Shown: one piece after another, positions 1 through 10,306 of the stretch
Layout of the letters: each line of letters begins with the position of its first letter
Position numbering within the stretch: position 1 is the first letter of the stretch
NCBI GenBank assembly: GCA_963513945.1
Contig: OY740716.1
Span: forward strand, 222,485,157 to 222,549,156
Reading direction: 5' to 3'
DNA length: 64,000 nt
Origin: Hydrotaea diabolus
Taxonomy: Eukaryota > Arthropoda > Insecta > Diptera > Muscidae
Made by a program: the position numbers and the translations under genes
Notes under the pieces: generated by a model
Database searches by the model: none
Seen by the model: only the letters and a program-made list of their open reading frames with translations
Told to the model about the DNA's origin: nothing

Positions 1-68
1 ATTTTAAAATCTGTGGACAGAAGGAAATGTCATAATCGATTACTTAAGGGTTTACAAAAATACTTGTT

Positions 69-520
69 ACACGCACAGAAATAATTCGGTTACTAAGTAT
101 ATGGTCACGGCAGTAATAGTAGGTTCTCTGCAATAAAAGAATGGTCGTCGCAACCGTAGTATTGTGTTTTGAATTTCATTTTGATAATAGTATGATTGCG
201 GCAAAATTAATATTGTTGAAATGTTACAAAAGTATAGTTGTCAAATTAAAAAATGAAAGTATGGTTGTAGCAATAATAGAAATATGGTTCGTTTGACAAA
301 AGTATTGTTTTTTGGGGGTTTTTGTTAACAATATTATGATAACGGCAATCATACCAGCAAAATCGAACTTTTTAATTTGACAATGTTACTAATCTTACGC
401 TATAATATTCCTTTTTATATGAAAATTATTTTTTTTCAAAATAAACTACTTTGAATTAGTATAACTGAAATATTTTTAATAAATGATTTTTTTTCTTCTC
501 TTATTAAGAGTTTAATGATG
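69..520 (+). mobile_element. Y element, copy 1, partial (palindromic non-autonomous element)
   Basis: The block opens with ACACGCACAGAAATAATTCG and goes on through a run of CATA/TATGGT-rich sequence that aligns feature by feature with the left part of the larger copy at 28993-31160 (same CGGCAATAATA, GTCGCAACC and TTGAAATGT landmarks in the same order). It breaks off near 520, so the distal arm is missing. At 107-120, where copy 3 has hundreds of AAT triplets, this copy has only a degenerate two or three (GCAGTAATAGT). No coding capacity is visible. The assignment rests on comparison of three copies in this window; the superfamily is unknown. Confidence 0.7.
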
Positions 521-1235
521 TTTACATAATTTACTAAATAAAAATCTTCGGGTTTATTTCAAACCGTGTGTTGAAAAAACCGGGTTTTTTAAAAGTAAAA
601 AACCGTCATTAACCGACATTCCGGTTTTAGCATTTTTGCAACAAATGAAACTTATTTTCCGAGTCAGAAGTAAAATAAGAGTGCGCTGGAACAGCACTTA
701 AGTTACCCAGATTTTAAAAATAAGCTCATATTTAAATTTAGAACTTGATACACGAAAATTGTTCAGATTTCCGGATAAAGGGACCGTCACCCAATTTTAT
801 CTTAACTGCAAACCTATTTTTATTTTTATATATACGAGGGCATATCAGTAATTCCGTGTCTTTTCCAGTGGACCGATTTTACGAGGATAAAAAAACGACT
901 CCATATGGCCAAGAAAAAAGTTCTTTTTCATCAAAATAAAGCACGGGTGCAAAAGTGTAAAGTCTCAACGGCAAAAATTGCATGAATTGTGTTAGGAATT
1001 GGTACCTCATTATATATATTCCCCGCATTGACTATTTCCTATTTTTTAAACCTAATGAAATGTCTTGGTAGAAAGAGATTCAGCTCCAACGATAAAATTA
1101 TTGATCAAACAAATGCCTTTTTATGGACCTCAAAAATTCCTGGAAGGAATACAAAAAGTGGAGAAACGTTGGACTAAGTATATAGAGCAAAAGGAGGTCA
1201 TATGGAAAAATATTTTTTTTCTATAAAAATAATAA
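521..1235. other. Unassigned AT-rich spacer
   Basis: I see only short ORFs with low-complexity composition and no recognisable domain, repeat border or RNA gene. Confidence 0.5.
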
Positions 1236-1481
1236 TGAAAGGGACCTAAGGGTAAAAAAATCAATTTTTCTTTTTTTTCTTTTTTTGATGTGGACAACAT
1301 CTGAGAATCGAATGAGATCGATCCCATGCCCCAAAAGTGTTCCCTCCCAGAGATATGCGCGTTTTATGAAAGTAAAGTCGATGATTCTAAGCGCAAATAG
1401 AAAGGGACCTAATCTTTAAAATGGCTCTCCTGAACAAAACTGGTTTTTAACCTTAGGTTCCTTTCTATTTTGCGCGTCACA
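1236..1481 (+). mobile_element. TGTGAC MITE, monomer, left end degraded
   Basis: The core GATGTGGACAACATCTGAG, CCCAAAAGTGTTCCC and GCGCGTTTTATGAAAGT, and the right end GCGCGTCACA followed by TA, match five other copies in this window (20759, 27129, 34933, 39411, 62742). Its first 15-20 bp no longer match the family's TGTGACAGCGC terminus. About 250 bp, non-coding, with imperfect terminal inverted repeats containing AAAGGGACCTAAGG. Confidence 0.85.
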
Positions 1482-1516
1482 TATAAGTAAATATGGGCAC
1501 TTTTTTTGTTATTTAT

Positions 1517-1810
1517 TTTATCACTGTGTGGTGCGCCATATCACAAGTAGGCATCATTGGCCCTTACTTTTTCCAGAATAACCGTCTTGCCGTAACTGTG
1601 AACAGCGTACGGTACTTGACTATGCTATAGGACTTTTTTCAGCCGGCTCTTGAGGCAATGCAATTAGAGGATACATGGTTCCAGTAGGATAGTGCCACAG
1701 TAATTTAAAAATTCCCTTGCTGTTCAATATAATTAAAATACAAAATAAAGTTTTCTAAAGTTCATACTTTTTTTATTTCATTCCCAAATAAGCAAATTTC
1801 TGCGCTCCAC
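1517..1810 (+). mobile_element. Mariner family A, copy 1: deleted DD41D-type fragment
   Basis: The translation gives a WCAISQVGIIGPYFF-like core, then VTVNSVRYL and EDTWFQ (a stop replaces the next Q), the stretch before the second catalytic Asp of rosa-type mariners. It then jumps straight to the 3' UTR and a partial right terminus (CAAATTTCTGCGCTCCAC) that matches copies at 32548 and 52012. The 5' half and the third catalytic region are gone, so this is a dead internal-deletion derivative. Confidence 0.75.
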
Positions 1811-2974
1811 AGAATCTCGTGAATGTATAGTATCTGCTCCGTCTATGCAAATACTATGTGCTCTGGGCGACGGAGAATATGAGTCATTGGAGTACTTAGT
1901 TTGTCGTTTTTTAGCCAAATAAACATTCGACGATACTCTTATAATGCTTATAATGCCAAGCCAATTTCGAAGTGTTTAAACAACATCATCAACCCATCGC
2001 ACAGCCGATCTATGCAACCTCCACAGGCGCTTCAATAATTAATTCAAAAAAATCCCCTCATATGGTCAAGTAATTAAAATTTTGTATTTCAATGTCTGTA
2101 CGTACAAGCTCTAGCTTAAATGAGACAAGTGTTTTAAATCGCCATCAAAATTGTATTCAATTAACGCGGGAACACCGGGAAGTGAGACAACAACAATAGC
2201 AATAACATCTGAATATCTGTTGATTGTAAAAACAATAACAACAACAACATCATCAAACCACCGTGTATCCTTGCAGCAAGGAGCACTAGTAAATTTCATT
2301 CTCACTCCAATCGTTGATGCTTCTATTGTAACCCAAAACAAGCAGGGAAAGAAACTACAAGTGCTGCCGAAATTTCAATCGATTTGAAAATTGGTTACAT
2401 TAAAAGTCTCTGCGCCACTGGCGCCTGCTGTCATTCCAATTCGATTGAACAGAAGCTGAAGAAATTTCAACAGATGTCTAAATAGAGGCATTTAACCCTC
2501 ATTTTGTTACTAATAACGCAATACAATGGCCAAACACGGAGCGAGTCGACGTGTATTCACACCAACCGTTGCCCGAAACACAAGTTAATCGTTGCAGAGG
2601 AGGAGTAATGGTTAGTGTGGAAAAGGTGAAACGATGAAATGTTGCCAACACGCGCACACACACACAGAGAAACATACGAAGAAGATGAAGGACATGGACT
2701 ACCAGTGAAAACATTAACTAACACCCCTTGTTGCAGAGTGACACAGTGGGATGATTGATGCTCATATTTTACTAAAAAAAAACATAATGTTCTCACAAAT
2801 TATATGTGACAATAGTTTTTAAATCTAGGTAAATTTAGAGCCCGTCCAAGATTGTCCGACAAACTATTTTCCGTTGGCTTTTCTAAACATCCATAAGCGC
2901 AGGGTATTATACTTATAAAAGTAAAGAGGGCCACGCCCGATTTTAGCTGATTTACTAGTTTTATTTCTCAAAAA
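1811..2974. other. Unassigned spacer
   Basis: No coding region with a recognisable domain. There are scattered CA and AAC runs (for example near 2230-2260 and 2650-2665) and a GGCCACGCCCGA motif near 2929 that belongs to the dispersed fly repeat seen at 24.2 and 53.5 kb. Confidence 0.4.
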
Positions 2975-3475
2975 CGCTAAAACTTCTGCAAATGGCGCCA
3001 AGTGTCAATTCGGTTTTGACATTTGTGAAGTAAACAAACGCAGAATGTAAATCGACAAGCCAAGAATCGCTTTACTCCGAAAGAACGCGGAATATTTGTT
3101 TTAATTTGTTTGCGCTACAATTCGTCGGTTGTGTTGGCGCAGCGTGAATTTCGTGCAGACTTCCTGGCAGTCCAACAACAACAGGACAATCACTACAGCG
3201 TTTGGCCAATCGCCTTGAAGAGACTGGAACAATTCAAGATCTTCCCAGGGCTGACCGGGAGTCATCGGACCATTTTTTTGAGAAAGCCGCGGGACAAACA
3301 GCGACTTTGAACGGCGCGCTACAGAGTCATTATTACCTCTTTTTTCTCAATTGGATGATTTGGGACTGGAAAAAATGTTCTTCCAACTTTACAGTGCAAC
3401 ATCGCATAGAGATCAACAAAATACATCTAATAAATGAGGTAGCAGTCAAGTCTGTGAAGGCTCAAATATAGCTGT
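2975..3475 (+). mobile_element. Mariner family N, copy 1: N-terminal remnant
   Basis: The 5' flank (CTGCAAATGGCGCC, TTCGGTTTTGACAT, TGTGAAGTAAACAAACGCAG) is shared with a second copy at 44190, and a third fragment lies at 46865. Read across frameshifts, it encodes a helix-turn-helix type N-terminus (TEQTLRRLA-like, then TGTTRDLPR-like) as in rosa-type mariner transposases. The catalytic half is not recognisable; after about 3320 the homology fades. Long dead. Confidence 0.55.
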
Positions 3476-3499
3476 ATAACTTATAAATCCCGCCGATTG

Positions 3500-4075
3500 G
3501 TAGCTGTGCCCCGCGTTATTTTGTCTGACATTAGAAATCTGCTCCAAGGCAATAACCGTTTGGTCCTATTTAATGCCCACCACGAACTGTGGCATTCTCT
3601 CCTCGAAAACGACAAGGTGGACATAGCCTTGGCAGAGCAAATTGAGAGCTACGTTCTTCGCAGCGAATGAGGACGTTTTCGTTCGAATTCTGGGCGATTG
3701 CTAAAGCTCGCCTGACATAATTATAGCGATGGCCTGTCCTGATCAACGATGTCGCCTGGAAACCTATCATCTCGTTAAGACCGGAACACCATCCCATAAT
3801 TCTCTCCGTCAACAGACCATCCGACTTTATAATCTCTGAACGCTGTTGATATTTCAATCAAAAAAGGCTAATTGGGACGCCAGCAGAGAAGCAACCAACT
3901 GCAGCTTTAGTAATCTGCCCTTAACATCAGATGTTCGTGCAGCCGAGAAGAAGTTTCGGGCCATCATCAACGCAGCAGCCGCTCGACATATCCCTGCTGG
4001 TAATAAATCCGAGCTACGACCAAATTTCAAAGCAGCGGCGGGATAGCGTGATGACATTCGTCGCTGACAGTACAA
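3500..4075 (+). pseudogene. Jockey-like LINE ORF2 remnant, endonuclease-RT linker
   Basis: Conceptual translation over several frames gives GNNRLVLFNAHHELWHSLL, then the region typical of the linker between the AP-endonuclease and reverse transcriptase domains of insect non-LTR elements: IKKANWD, SNLPLTSDVRAAEKKFR, IINAAAARHIPAGN and ELRPNF. The same linker occurs on the minus strand at 28360-28480. Stops and frameshifts throughout and no RT catalytic core here. It is a truncated, inactive LINE copy; family assignment to the Jockey group is from motif pattern, not from a search. Confidence 0.7.
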
Positions 4076-4183
4076 TTTAGTCCCGGCATTATTAAATAGT
4101 GGACAACGATCAAATCGCTCTCTAAACCAGTAAGATCGAGCAGCCGTCAGTTTCGCTGACCGACAGTGACAGATCCGAATCGT

Positions 4184-4720
4184 GGCGGGATTTAGTTTAA
4201 CCGTCTTTTCCCTTTTAAAGGTAATCGATGTGGATTATCCCGCGTGCATCCACAAAAAAACTGGTGTTAACACCTTAACATCCGGCAAAGTCGCCTTGGC
4301 CTTCTACGGAGCCGGTTCACCCGGAGAAACCCATTGTTTAGGATGCTGCTTGGTCTCCGGAGTGTTTTTATGGATCCATGTTTCATCCCCAGTTACAAAA
4401 CGCCGCAAAAACTCATTCTAATTGCGGTTTAACAACTCCCAAAAATTCTTTAAAGTAGTCACACGATTACGTTTATGGTCAGTTGAGAGAAAACGCGGCA
4501 CTCATCTTGCAGACAGCTTTCTAAAACCCAACTGATCATGTAAACTCGAAACCACACTGCCATATGAAACGCGTATGGCATCAACAATCTCACGCACTTT
4601 TACTCTGCGATCGGGCAATATCATATCGTGGATTTTTTCGACATTTTCGGGGGTATTGACGGCAATTGGCCGTTCAGAACGTTTAGCATCATTTGTACTT
4701 GTGTGACCACAACGAAAGTC
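4184..4720 (-). mobile_element. Mariner family T, copy 1: 5' two-thirds of transposase
   Basis: On the minus strand the translation gives TPENVEKIHDMILPDRRVKV, GSVVSSLHDQLG, FRKLSAR (stop) VPRFLS, FVTGDETWI (first catalytic Asp) and PKQWVSPGEPAP, ending in a frameshifted IIHIDYL-like block. This is the order of a DD34D mariner of the irritans-like type. The second and third catalytic Asp regions and the 3' end are missing. It is the only copy of this family I recognise in the window. Confidence 0.75.
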
Positions 4721-5153
4721 AGTAAATTACTTTTTTACCATTGAAATCGATGGTGCAGAGTCCCCATAGTATTTATAAAGCTTTTTCTTGATTTAATTGA
4801 CGAATTATTTTCGCAAAAAACAAGTTTAATAAGCACTAGAAATTAACTTTTTCCATTTTTAACAAAATCCACGAGGTTGTATGTTTTGAACAGTTGTTGA
4901 ACAAAAACTAAATGCCGGAACTCTCCCAAAATGTGATCTATTAGTAGTCTATTTACAGTAGTATATTAACAGAATACTTTTAAAGGGATCAGTGTTGCAT
5001 TTCATATAACTGCGAGGAATGTTGAAAATGTCACTGAATTTAATGATATGCCCTCGTATGTTATGGTATTGCAAACGGAATGGAAAATACACTCCTTCTG
5101 TCGGTGGAGAGTATAAAAACATCTCTCGCACTGCATGTCCTACTTAGTGATTG
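4721..5153. other. Probable 5' flank of mariner T, otherwise unassigned
   Basis: Non-coding. Includes an ACTAACTTTTTCCATTTTTAA-like stretch, possibly the 5' untranslated part of mariner T, but no terminal inverted repeat could be paired. Confidence 0.3.
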
Positions 5154-5155
5154 TA

Positions 5156-5941
5156 AAGGGTGGTTAATTTTAAAGGCCGACGTTGAATGTGAACCTAAAC
5201 GTCAAGTTTTTTTTTCTGCATTTCGTTTGATATTTCTCAATTTCAGACTAACTTAATTTGAACCATGAGAATGGTGGCAAGAAATGGTAACATTGGATGA
5301 TAAATTTTCGAAGAAAATCAAATTCAGTGATGAGGCACATTTTCACCTTAAGCAGAATTGCCACATTTGGGCGAAATATAATCCAAGAGTGATTGTCGAA
5401 AAAACAATGCACCCACAAAGGGTGACTGTTTGGTGCGGTTTATGGGCTGGGGCATCATCGGGCCGTATTTTTTCCAAAATGAGGCCGGTCAGGCAGTTAC
5501 TGTGAATTGTGTTCGTTATCTTGAGATGATATCGAACTTTTTATTGCCCGCCACACTACTAACGAAACAGTGGCTCTTTTGCGCGACAAATTCAATGGCC
5601 TGTTTTCTCACGACGTGGCGATGTTAATTGGCCGCCGAGATCATGTTGGACCGTTGGACTTCTTTCTTTGGGAATATTTGAATGAAAAGGTTACGTCGAA
5701 AAGCCAGCAACAATTCAAGAGCTAATGGATGTGATAATTCGGCACATTAACGGCATAGAAGCTCAATTATGCCACAGCGCCATCGGATGGAGGTGTGCCG
5801 CCGAAGTTGTGGCCGATATTTTGTTCCATACAAAATTGAACCATACCAATATTATCATAATAAAAATAAATGACAATAACTTCCTAAATAATTTGTGTTT
5901 TATTCAATATCCACATCGACCCTTAAACTTTAACCACCCTT
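5156..5941 (+). mobile_element. Rosa-type mariner family E, copy 1
   Basis: The terminal inverted repeats are AAGGGTGGTTAATTTTAA at left and its counterpart TTTAACCACCCTT at right, both flanked by TA. Most of the N-terminus is deleted. What remains reads KIKFSDEAHFHL (first catalytic Asp), QNCHIW, MHPQRVTVWCGLWAG and GPYFFQNEAGQAVTVN, then a deletion that removes the second Asp motif, followed by frameshifted LDFF and C-terminal sequence. Compared with copy 3 at 52374 it has lost the QQDSATCH block. Non-autonomous and decayed. Confidence 0.88.
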
Positions 5942-6704
5942 TAGAAATCATATCGTTTTGAGACACACTTGCTAGAATAAATATTCGTACACTCGAAACT
6001 TTAATTTTGAAGCAATTATAAAAAATAAATAGAATACATTCATTTACCAATTTTATGCCAACGATGTGTTGAACTGTCTACTTTATTTTTGGTAGGTTTG
6101 CTTGGCTTGTTTCTTTTGCTACACATTTTTACAACACTTAAATGAAGTGTGGCAACGCTTTTCTGCCAGAAAAAGTATTCGTACAAATACAGTTTGGGGA
6201 ATCACACGTATATTTTACAACGTAAAAGTGTGTAAACCGGCATTAAATAAAAAAGAAGTGTAAAATTTGGTCTGATTACGTTTAGTTTGATTCGACAATA
6301 GTGTTTCTTTAAGCAATAATTGCGATAAGTCCAAAAATAAAGTAAATTGTTGCTGATGAGAGAGGAATTATCCTACAATTACGCAATGAAGGAAAATCGC
6401 TCCGTGAAATTGCTCTGACTATTGGAAGAAGCTACTCCTCAGTTCAGTATGTCATTAAAAACTTCCAATCCACCGGTTCTATTTTGTCTAAGCCTCGAAC
6501 TGGGCGACCATCTAAGCTGACAGAGCGGAAGAAAAGATCTATTTTGTCTGCTGTAAAAGAAAACCCAAGAATTACTGCTTCCAAAATTAGTGAAAACATA
6601 AAAGAATCCTTCATGAAGATACCGTGCGAAAAATATTAAAAACCGATTACCATGGCCGTGTAGCACGTAGACAGCCATACATATCAGACATTAAAAGAAG
6701 AAAA

Positions 6705-6874
6705 AAGAATGGACTTTGCTAATGAGTATATTAAAATGGCTCCAGAGTTTTGGGAAAAGGTGTTATTTTCAGACGATAGTAAATACTGTAAGAATGGACT
6801 TTGCTAATGAGTATATTAAAATAGCTCCAGAGCTTTGGGAAAAAGTGTTATTTTCAGACGAAAGTAAATACTGT
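6705..6874 (+). repeat. 85-bp tandem duplication inside the Tc1-like transposase
   Basis: AAGAATGGACTTTGCTAATG starts at 6705 and again at 6790; the two 85-bp units differ at about five sites. 85 is not a multiple of three, so the duplication itself shifts the frame just before the first catalytic Asp motif (which is present twice, as SDDS and SDES). Confidence 0.93.
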
Positions 6875-7392
6875 ATCTTCGGCATTGAGGCAAGAAGTTA
6901 GTTTGGCGAAAAAGTGGAACTGCACTTAATAAAGAAAATTATGTTCCCACGGTTAAACATGGTGGAGGTGGTGTTATGGTATGGGGGTGCATGTCAGTCA
7001 AAGGAGTAGGAAAATTGATATTTATAGAATCAACAATGGACCAATATGGATACTTAAACATTTTAAAACAAAATATAAAGCAGAGTGCACAACAACTGAA
7101 CCTAGTAGAAGATTTTTGGTTCCAGCAGGATAATGATCCGAAGCATACAGCGCAAAATGTGAAGTTCTGGTTACTATATAATCACCCTTATTCTGATTGT
7201 CGTCGTCAACGTCGTCGTCAATTTAATATCAATATCACTTCGTTTCAATATAATATCACATCAACGCATTTTTGGTATTCCGTATCATTATTGTCTTGAC
7301 GTTGACTGTTTATCGATAACTTCAATAAAAAAAAATCACATACCTAACATTTTTGCATCAGATTTTGTATCTAATCATCCAATTGTTGAAAA

Positions 7393-7670
7393 ATGTTTTT
7401 TGTTTCTGATTCAAACTCTGATTCAAGTGATGAAGAAAACAAAAAGAAACTTATTTTACAGAGAAAGACACTGCGATATAGGTCTGATGTCATGAAACTA
7501 CCAGACAACAAGTAAGTTTAAGGTTTAATTAATTTCCATTGGCAATCACAAAGTTTTCTTTCATTCAAGATTTCAGAAATACTTTCGTTTAAACAAAAAT
7601 GCGTTTAATTATGTGTTTGAGGAAATTGCTCCTGAGATGGAAATTGGAGCCAGGTCAAATTGTCAACAGC
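7393..7670 (+). pseudogene. Harbinger transposase, N-terminal exons only
   Basis: Exon 1 starts at ATG 7393 and encodes a Ser/Asp/Glu-rich start (DSNSDSSDEENKKK) ending LPDNK. A GTAAGT donor lies at 7512 and an acceptor CAAG ends at 7569, giving a 58-bp intron. Exon 2 continues in frame as FQKYFRLNKNAFNYVFEEI and APEMEIGARS, which matches the region just before the DDE nuclease domain of PIF/Harbinger transposases. The reading then runs straight into the 3' end of the opposing gene, so the whole nuclease domain is deleted. Splice sites are inferred from sequence only. Confidence 0.8.
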
Positions 7671-8337
7671 TTAAGGGTAGTATATTTTTGCGGACTTTGA
7701 CCCGGATGGAGTGGCTCTTGAACTGCTCCCGTTCCTTGATGTTGAAGGCTCCTCCTGTTCCAGTAAAATTTCTTCGGAGTGAACAGTTGTTTCCATCTCT
7801 ATAACTGGGTCAACACCGAGAACTTCAGTGACAAGTTCCTCATAACTTGCTGCAACACCATGAGCTGATCCTTCAGGATTTATCTGTTTTTGAAACTGCA
7901 GCAGGTTTGCAACAGCTTCTTCTAACGGGCTCAGTGTAATATATTTATTTACACCGCCACCTGTTGCTCTCATCTCCGATTTGTTTTCAACCATTTTCCT
8001 TTTGACTTTGAACTTTAAGTCTCTCCAAACCTTAACGAAAATATTTAATTTTATTAATCTACAAAAAACCAGGGATATAAGTTAGTAACCTTCTGCCAGC
8101 CATCACCATCTCTACTCGGTGGTCCGGAAGCATTCAAAACACTTGCAATGTTCTCCCATTGCTGGTTAAAATTTGTTGGCACTGTTCCTCTTTTGAAACC
8201 TTTTTCTCCAACTCTTCAACAAGTTTTTGGAACTGTTCATTATTTGTAATTTTCATATTTGCACTTTTACTTTTGCTTTTGGTTTTTTTTATTTTAACAG
8301 CAAACTTCTTAGTCGTTACCAAAAACTGCGACGACAA
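7671..8337 (-). pseudogene. Myb/trihelix-like DNA-binding protein of the Harbinger element
   Basis: The minus-strand gene begins with a Lys-rich segment (KIKKTKSKSKS), then NEQFQKLVEELEKK, a one-base deletion near 8190, and GTVPTNFNQQWENIA, SGPPSRDGDGWQK, VWRDLKFKVKRKMVENK. The spaced Trp residues (W-E-N, W-Q-K-V-W-R-D) are the helix-anchoring pattern of the Myb/SANT-like accessory protein of these transposons, which in studied relatives helps carry the transposase to DNA. An intron of about 65 bp (GTTACT-TTAAG, about 8021-8086) interrupts it. The acidic/Ser-rich tail runs to the stop at 7671. The frameshift makes it a pseudogene. Confidence 0.75.
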
Positions 8338-8621
8338 AAACAGAGTCGTATCAATTCAATAACAACGTCAATATCATTTAGAGAATACCGAGTTGTGTCA
8401 ATAGTTGTCAATAGTTATCGAAAAACGACTACGCGAATACCAAGTATCAACAGTCGTCGCAAGATGTCGTTGTTTTGTCTTGACGACGACAATCAGAATA
8501 AGGGTGAATACTAAACATCAACTGCATTCGCCCCCTCAGTCACCCGACCTTAACCCCATCGAACATTTGTGGGATTTACTGGAGCGTAAAATACGCAAAC
8601 ACAAAATTACCTCCAAGGATA

Positions 8622-9902
8622 CGAGGGCGACCGCAAAAGTAACTGGCCTATCATAAAAAGAACCGTTTCTTGTCGAATAATTATTATTTATTTTTCAACA
8701 TAATCTCCTTCCAACTCAATACACTTCATCAAACGTTTTTCAAATTTTAATTTAATTCCATCCGAAAAGTAAGATTTTTCAAGACCTTCAAAATATGCCT
8801 CAGTTTCAGCAATAACCTCGCTATTGGACGAACATTTTTTGCCACCGAGAAAATTTTTTAAATTTGGAAACAAGAAATAATCGGAAGGAGCTAAATCTGG
8901 ACTATATGGTGGATGCGGAGCAATTTCAAATCGTAATTCGTCCAGTTTTTGTTGAGTTAAAAATGCAGTGTGTGAAAGAGCATTATCTTGATGAAAAAGA
9001 ACTTTTTTTTCTAAATGCGGTCGTTTTATCTTGATTTCTTCACTCAACTGTTCCAATAATATTCACTATTTATGGTTTTTCCTTTCTCAAGATAATCAAT
9101 AAATATTATACCCCTTGCATCCCAAAATACTGTGGCCATAACTTTTCCTGCTGACTTAACAGTTTTCGCCTTCTTGGGACCACTTTTACCAACTTCTATC
9201 CATTGTTTTGACTATTCTTTGCATTCTGGGATGTAGTGATGGATTCATGTTTCATCAACAGTTACGAATCGGCGCAAGAACTCTATTGGATTACGCTGAT
9301 AAATCGCTAAAAGCTCCTCGGAATTGGTCCCACGGACGATTTTTGGGGCAAAGTCAACAAACGCGGCACAACAAACGCGGATAGCTTTTTCATGTGGAGT
9401 TCATCATGTAAAATACTCCAAACTTGTTTTTCGTTTATTTTAACAATATCAGCAAGTTCTCTGAGCTTTATTCGTCTATCTTTAGTCACTTCATTAAATA
9501 TTTTTTTAATGTTTTCAATAGTAGTAGCGGTTTTCGGTATTCCAGAGCGTTGTTCATCTTCCGTACTTGAACGACCCATTTTAAAGTGTTGAACCCAGGA
9601 TTTCACGGTGGAGTATGATGGTGCATTATCACCATGAACAGAATCCAATTCATCTTTGATTAATCCACAATTATAACCTTTCATATAAAAGTGTTTAATT
9701 ACCGCACGAAACTCTTTATTTTCCATTTTTAAAAAATTATAAAACTTATTTACTTCAATCACCTGTAACAAAGAAAATAACCATTAAATATTTCGGAAAT
9801 TTTGACAGATGGCTTATAAAAGATTGCTTTTAAAAAACAAAAACAAAAAAAAGTTGCTAGTAAAACAGAAAATGTACAATGCCAGTTAGTTTTGCGCCCT
9901 CG
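8622..9902 (-). mobile_element. Mariner family B, copy 1 (DD34D, irritans-like), near full length
   Basis: CGAGGGCGACCGCAAAAGTA at left and TTTGCGCCCTCG at right, with TA on both sides (8620-8621, 9903-9904). The minus strand encodes, in order, MENKEFRAVIKHFYMKGY, a second helix-turn-helix (IKLRELADIVKI), HMKKLSA and VPRLLTLPQK, ETWIHHY, VMATVFWDARGIIFIDYL, the second Asp in FHQDNALSHTA and the third in YSPDLAPSDYFLF, ending YVEK. 34 residues separate the last two Asp. At 1281 bp it is the expected mariner length, but frameshifts near 9310 and 9060 break the gene. It sits inside the Tc1-like transposase. Confidence 0.95.
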
Positions 9903-10306
9903 TATGCTAAAAAAATCGTTCTTATGGTGGATGAGCAAAAATAACCATCAAAGAAACATCAAAGTTAGTTAAATCAATGCTCAGTCGACTACTAGATGTT
10001 CTTAAACGCAAGGGATATCCTACAAGTTACTAATATTTTATATAGGATATGAAAAATATACTTATTTTTAATAATATTCAAGATGTACGAATACTTTTTC
10101 TAGTGAATTCACGTTTTTATTTTATGTTTTTAGCTTTAAAAATTAAAATTAAACGTAATAGACTTCTTAGTAGATAAGAAAAATGAAATATATCCCGCAA
10201 TAAATTTTTATTAAAAATATTGGCCAAATTGGTTGGTTTACTCGTACACTTTTCACAGCATAACAGTTACGTTTTTTGGTGTACGAATAGTTTTTCTGGC
10301 GAGTGT

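Larger units (their letters stand above)
7183..8506 (+). mobile_element. PIF/Harbinger element inserted in the Tc1-like transposase
   Basis: The inverted termini are perfect over at least 27 bp, beginning CACCCTTATTCTGATTGTCG. They are flanked by a 3-bp direct repeat AAT at 7180-7182 and 8507-8509, as expected for this superfamily. Inside lie, convergently, a transposase N-terminus on the plus strand and a Myb/trihelix-like DNA-binding gene on the minus strand, the two-gene set that defines PIF/Harbinger. About 1.3 kb against the usual 3 kb or so: most of the transposase is deleted at about 7670. The element is a deletion derivative that would have needed transposase in trans. Confidence 0.92.
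6325..10033 (+). pseudogene. Tc1-like DD34E transposase, interrupted by two transposons
   Basis: Order of parts: helix-turn-helix DNA-binding region (GKSLREIALTIGRSYSSVQ, then STGSILSKPRTGRPSKL), first catalytic Asp in LFSDES, KHGGGGVMVWGCMS, second Asp in FQQDNDPKHT, third catalytic Glu in SPDLNPIEHLWD, and a C-terminus ending GYPTSY and a stop at 10031-10033. Counting across the Harbinger insertion, 34 residues separate the second Asp from the Glu. Both nested insertions fall within codons yet the frame continues exactly once each insert and one target duplication are set aside. Defects: the start codon is ATA, a stop follows six codons on, there are further frameshifts, and an 85-bp duplication shifts frame. 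No product is expected. Confidence 0.9.
5966..10305 (+). mobile_element. Tc1-like element D with IR/DR ends, carrying two nested elements
   Basis: The outer inverted repeats start CACTTGCTAGAATAAATATT (5966) and end CTGGCGAGTG (10305, then TA). A second, inner pair of the same sequence lies at 6163-6185 and 10084-10103, so each end has two direct copies, the IR/DR arrangement known from several Tc1-like families. Removing the Harbinger insert (7183-8506) and the mariner insert (8622-9902) leaves about 1.7 kb, normal for Tc1-like elements. The left flanking TA is CA here, presumably mutated. The element is broken by the inserts, by an 85-bp tandem duplication and by stops. Confidence 0.9.
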
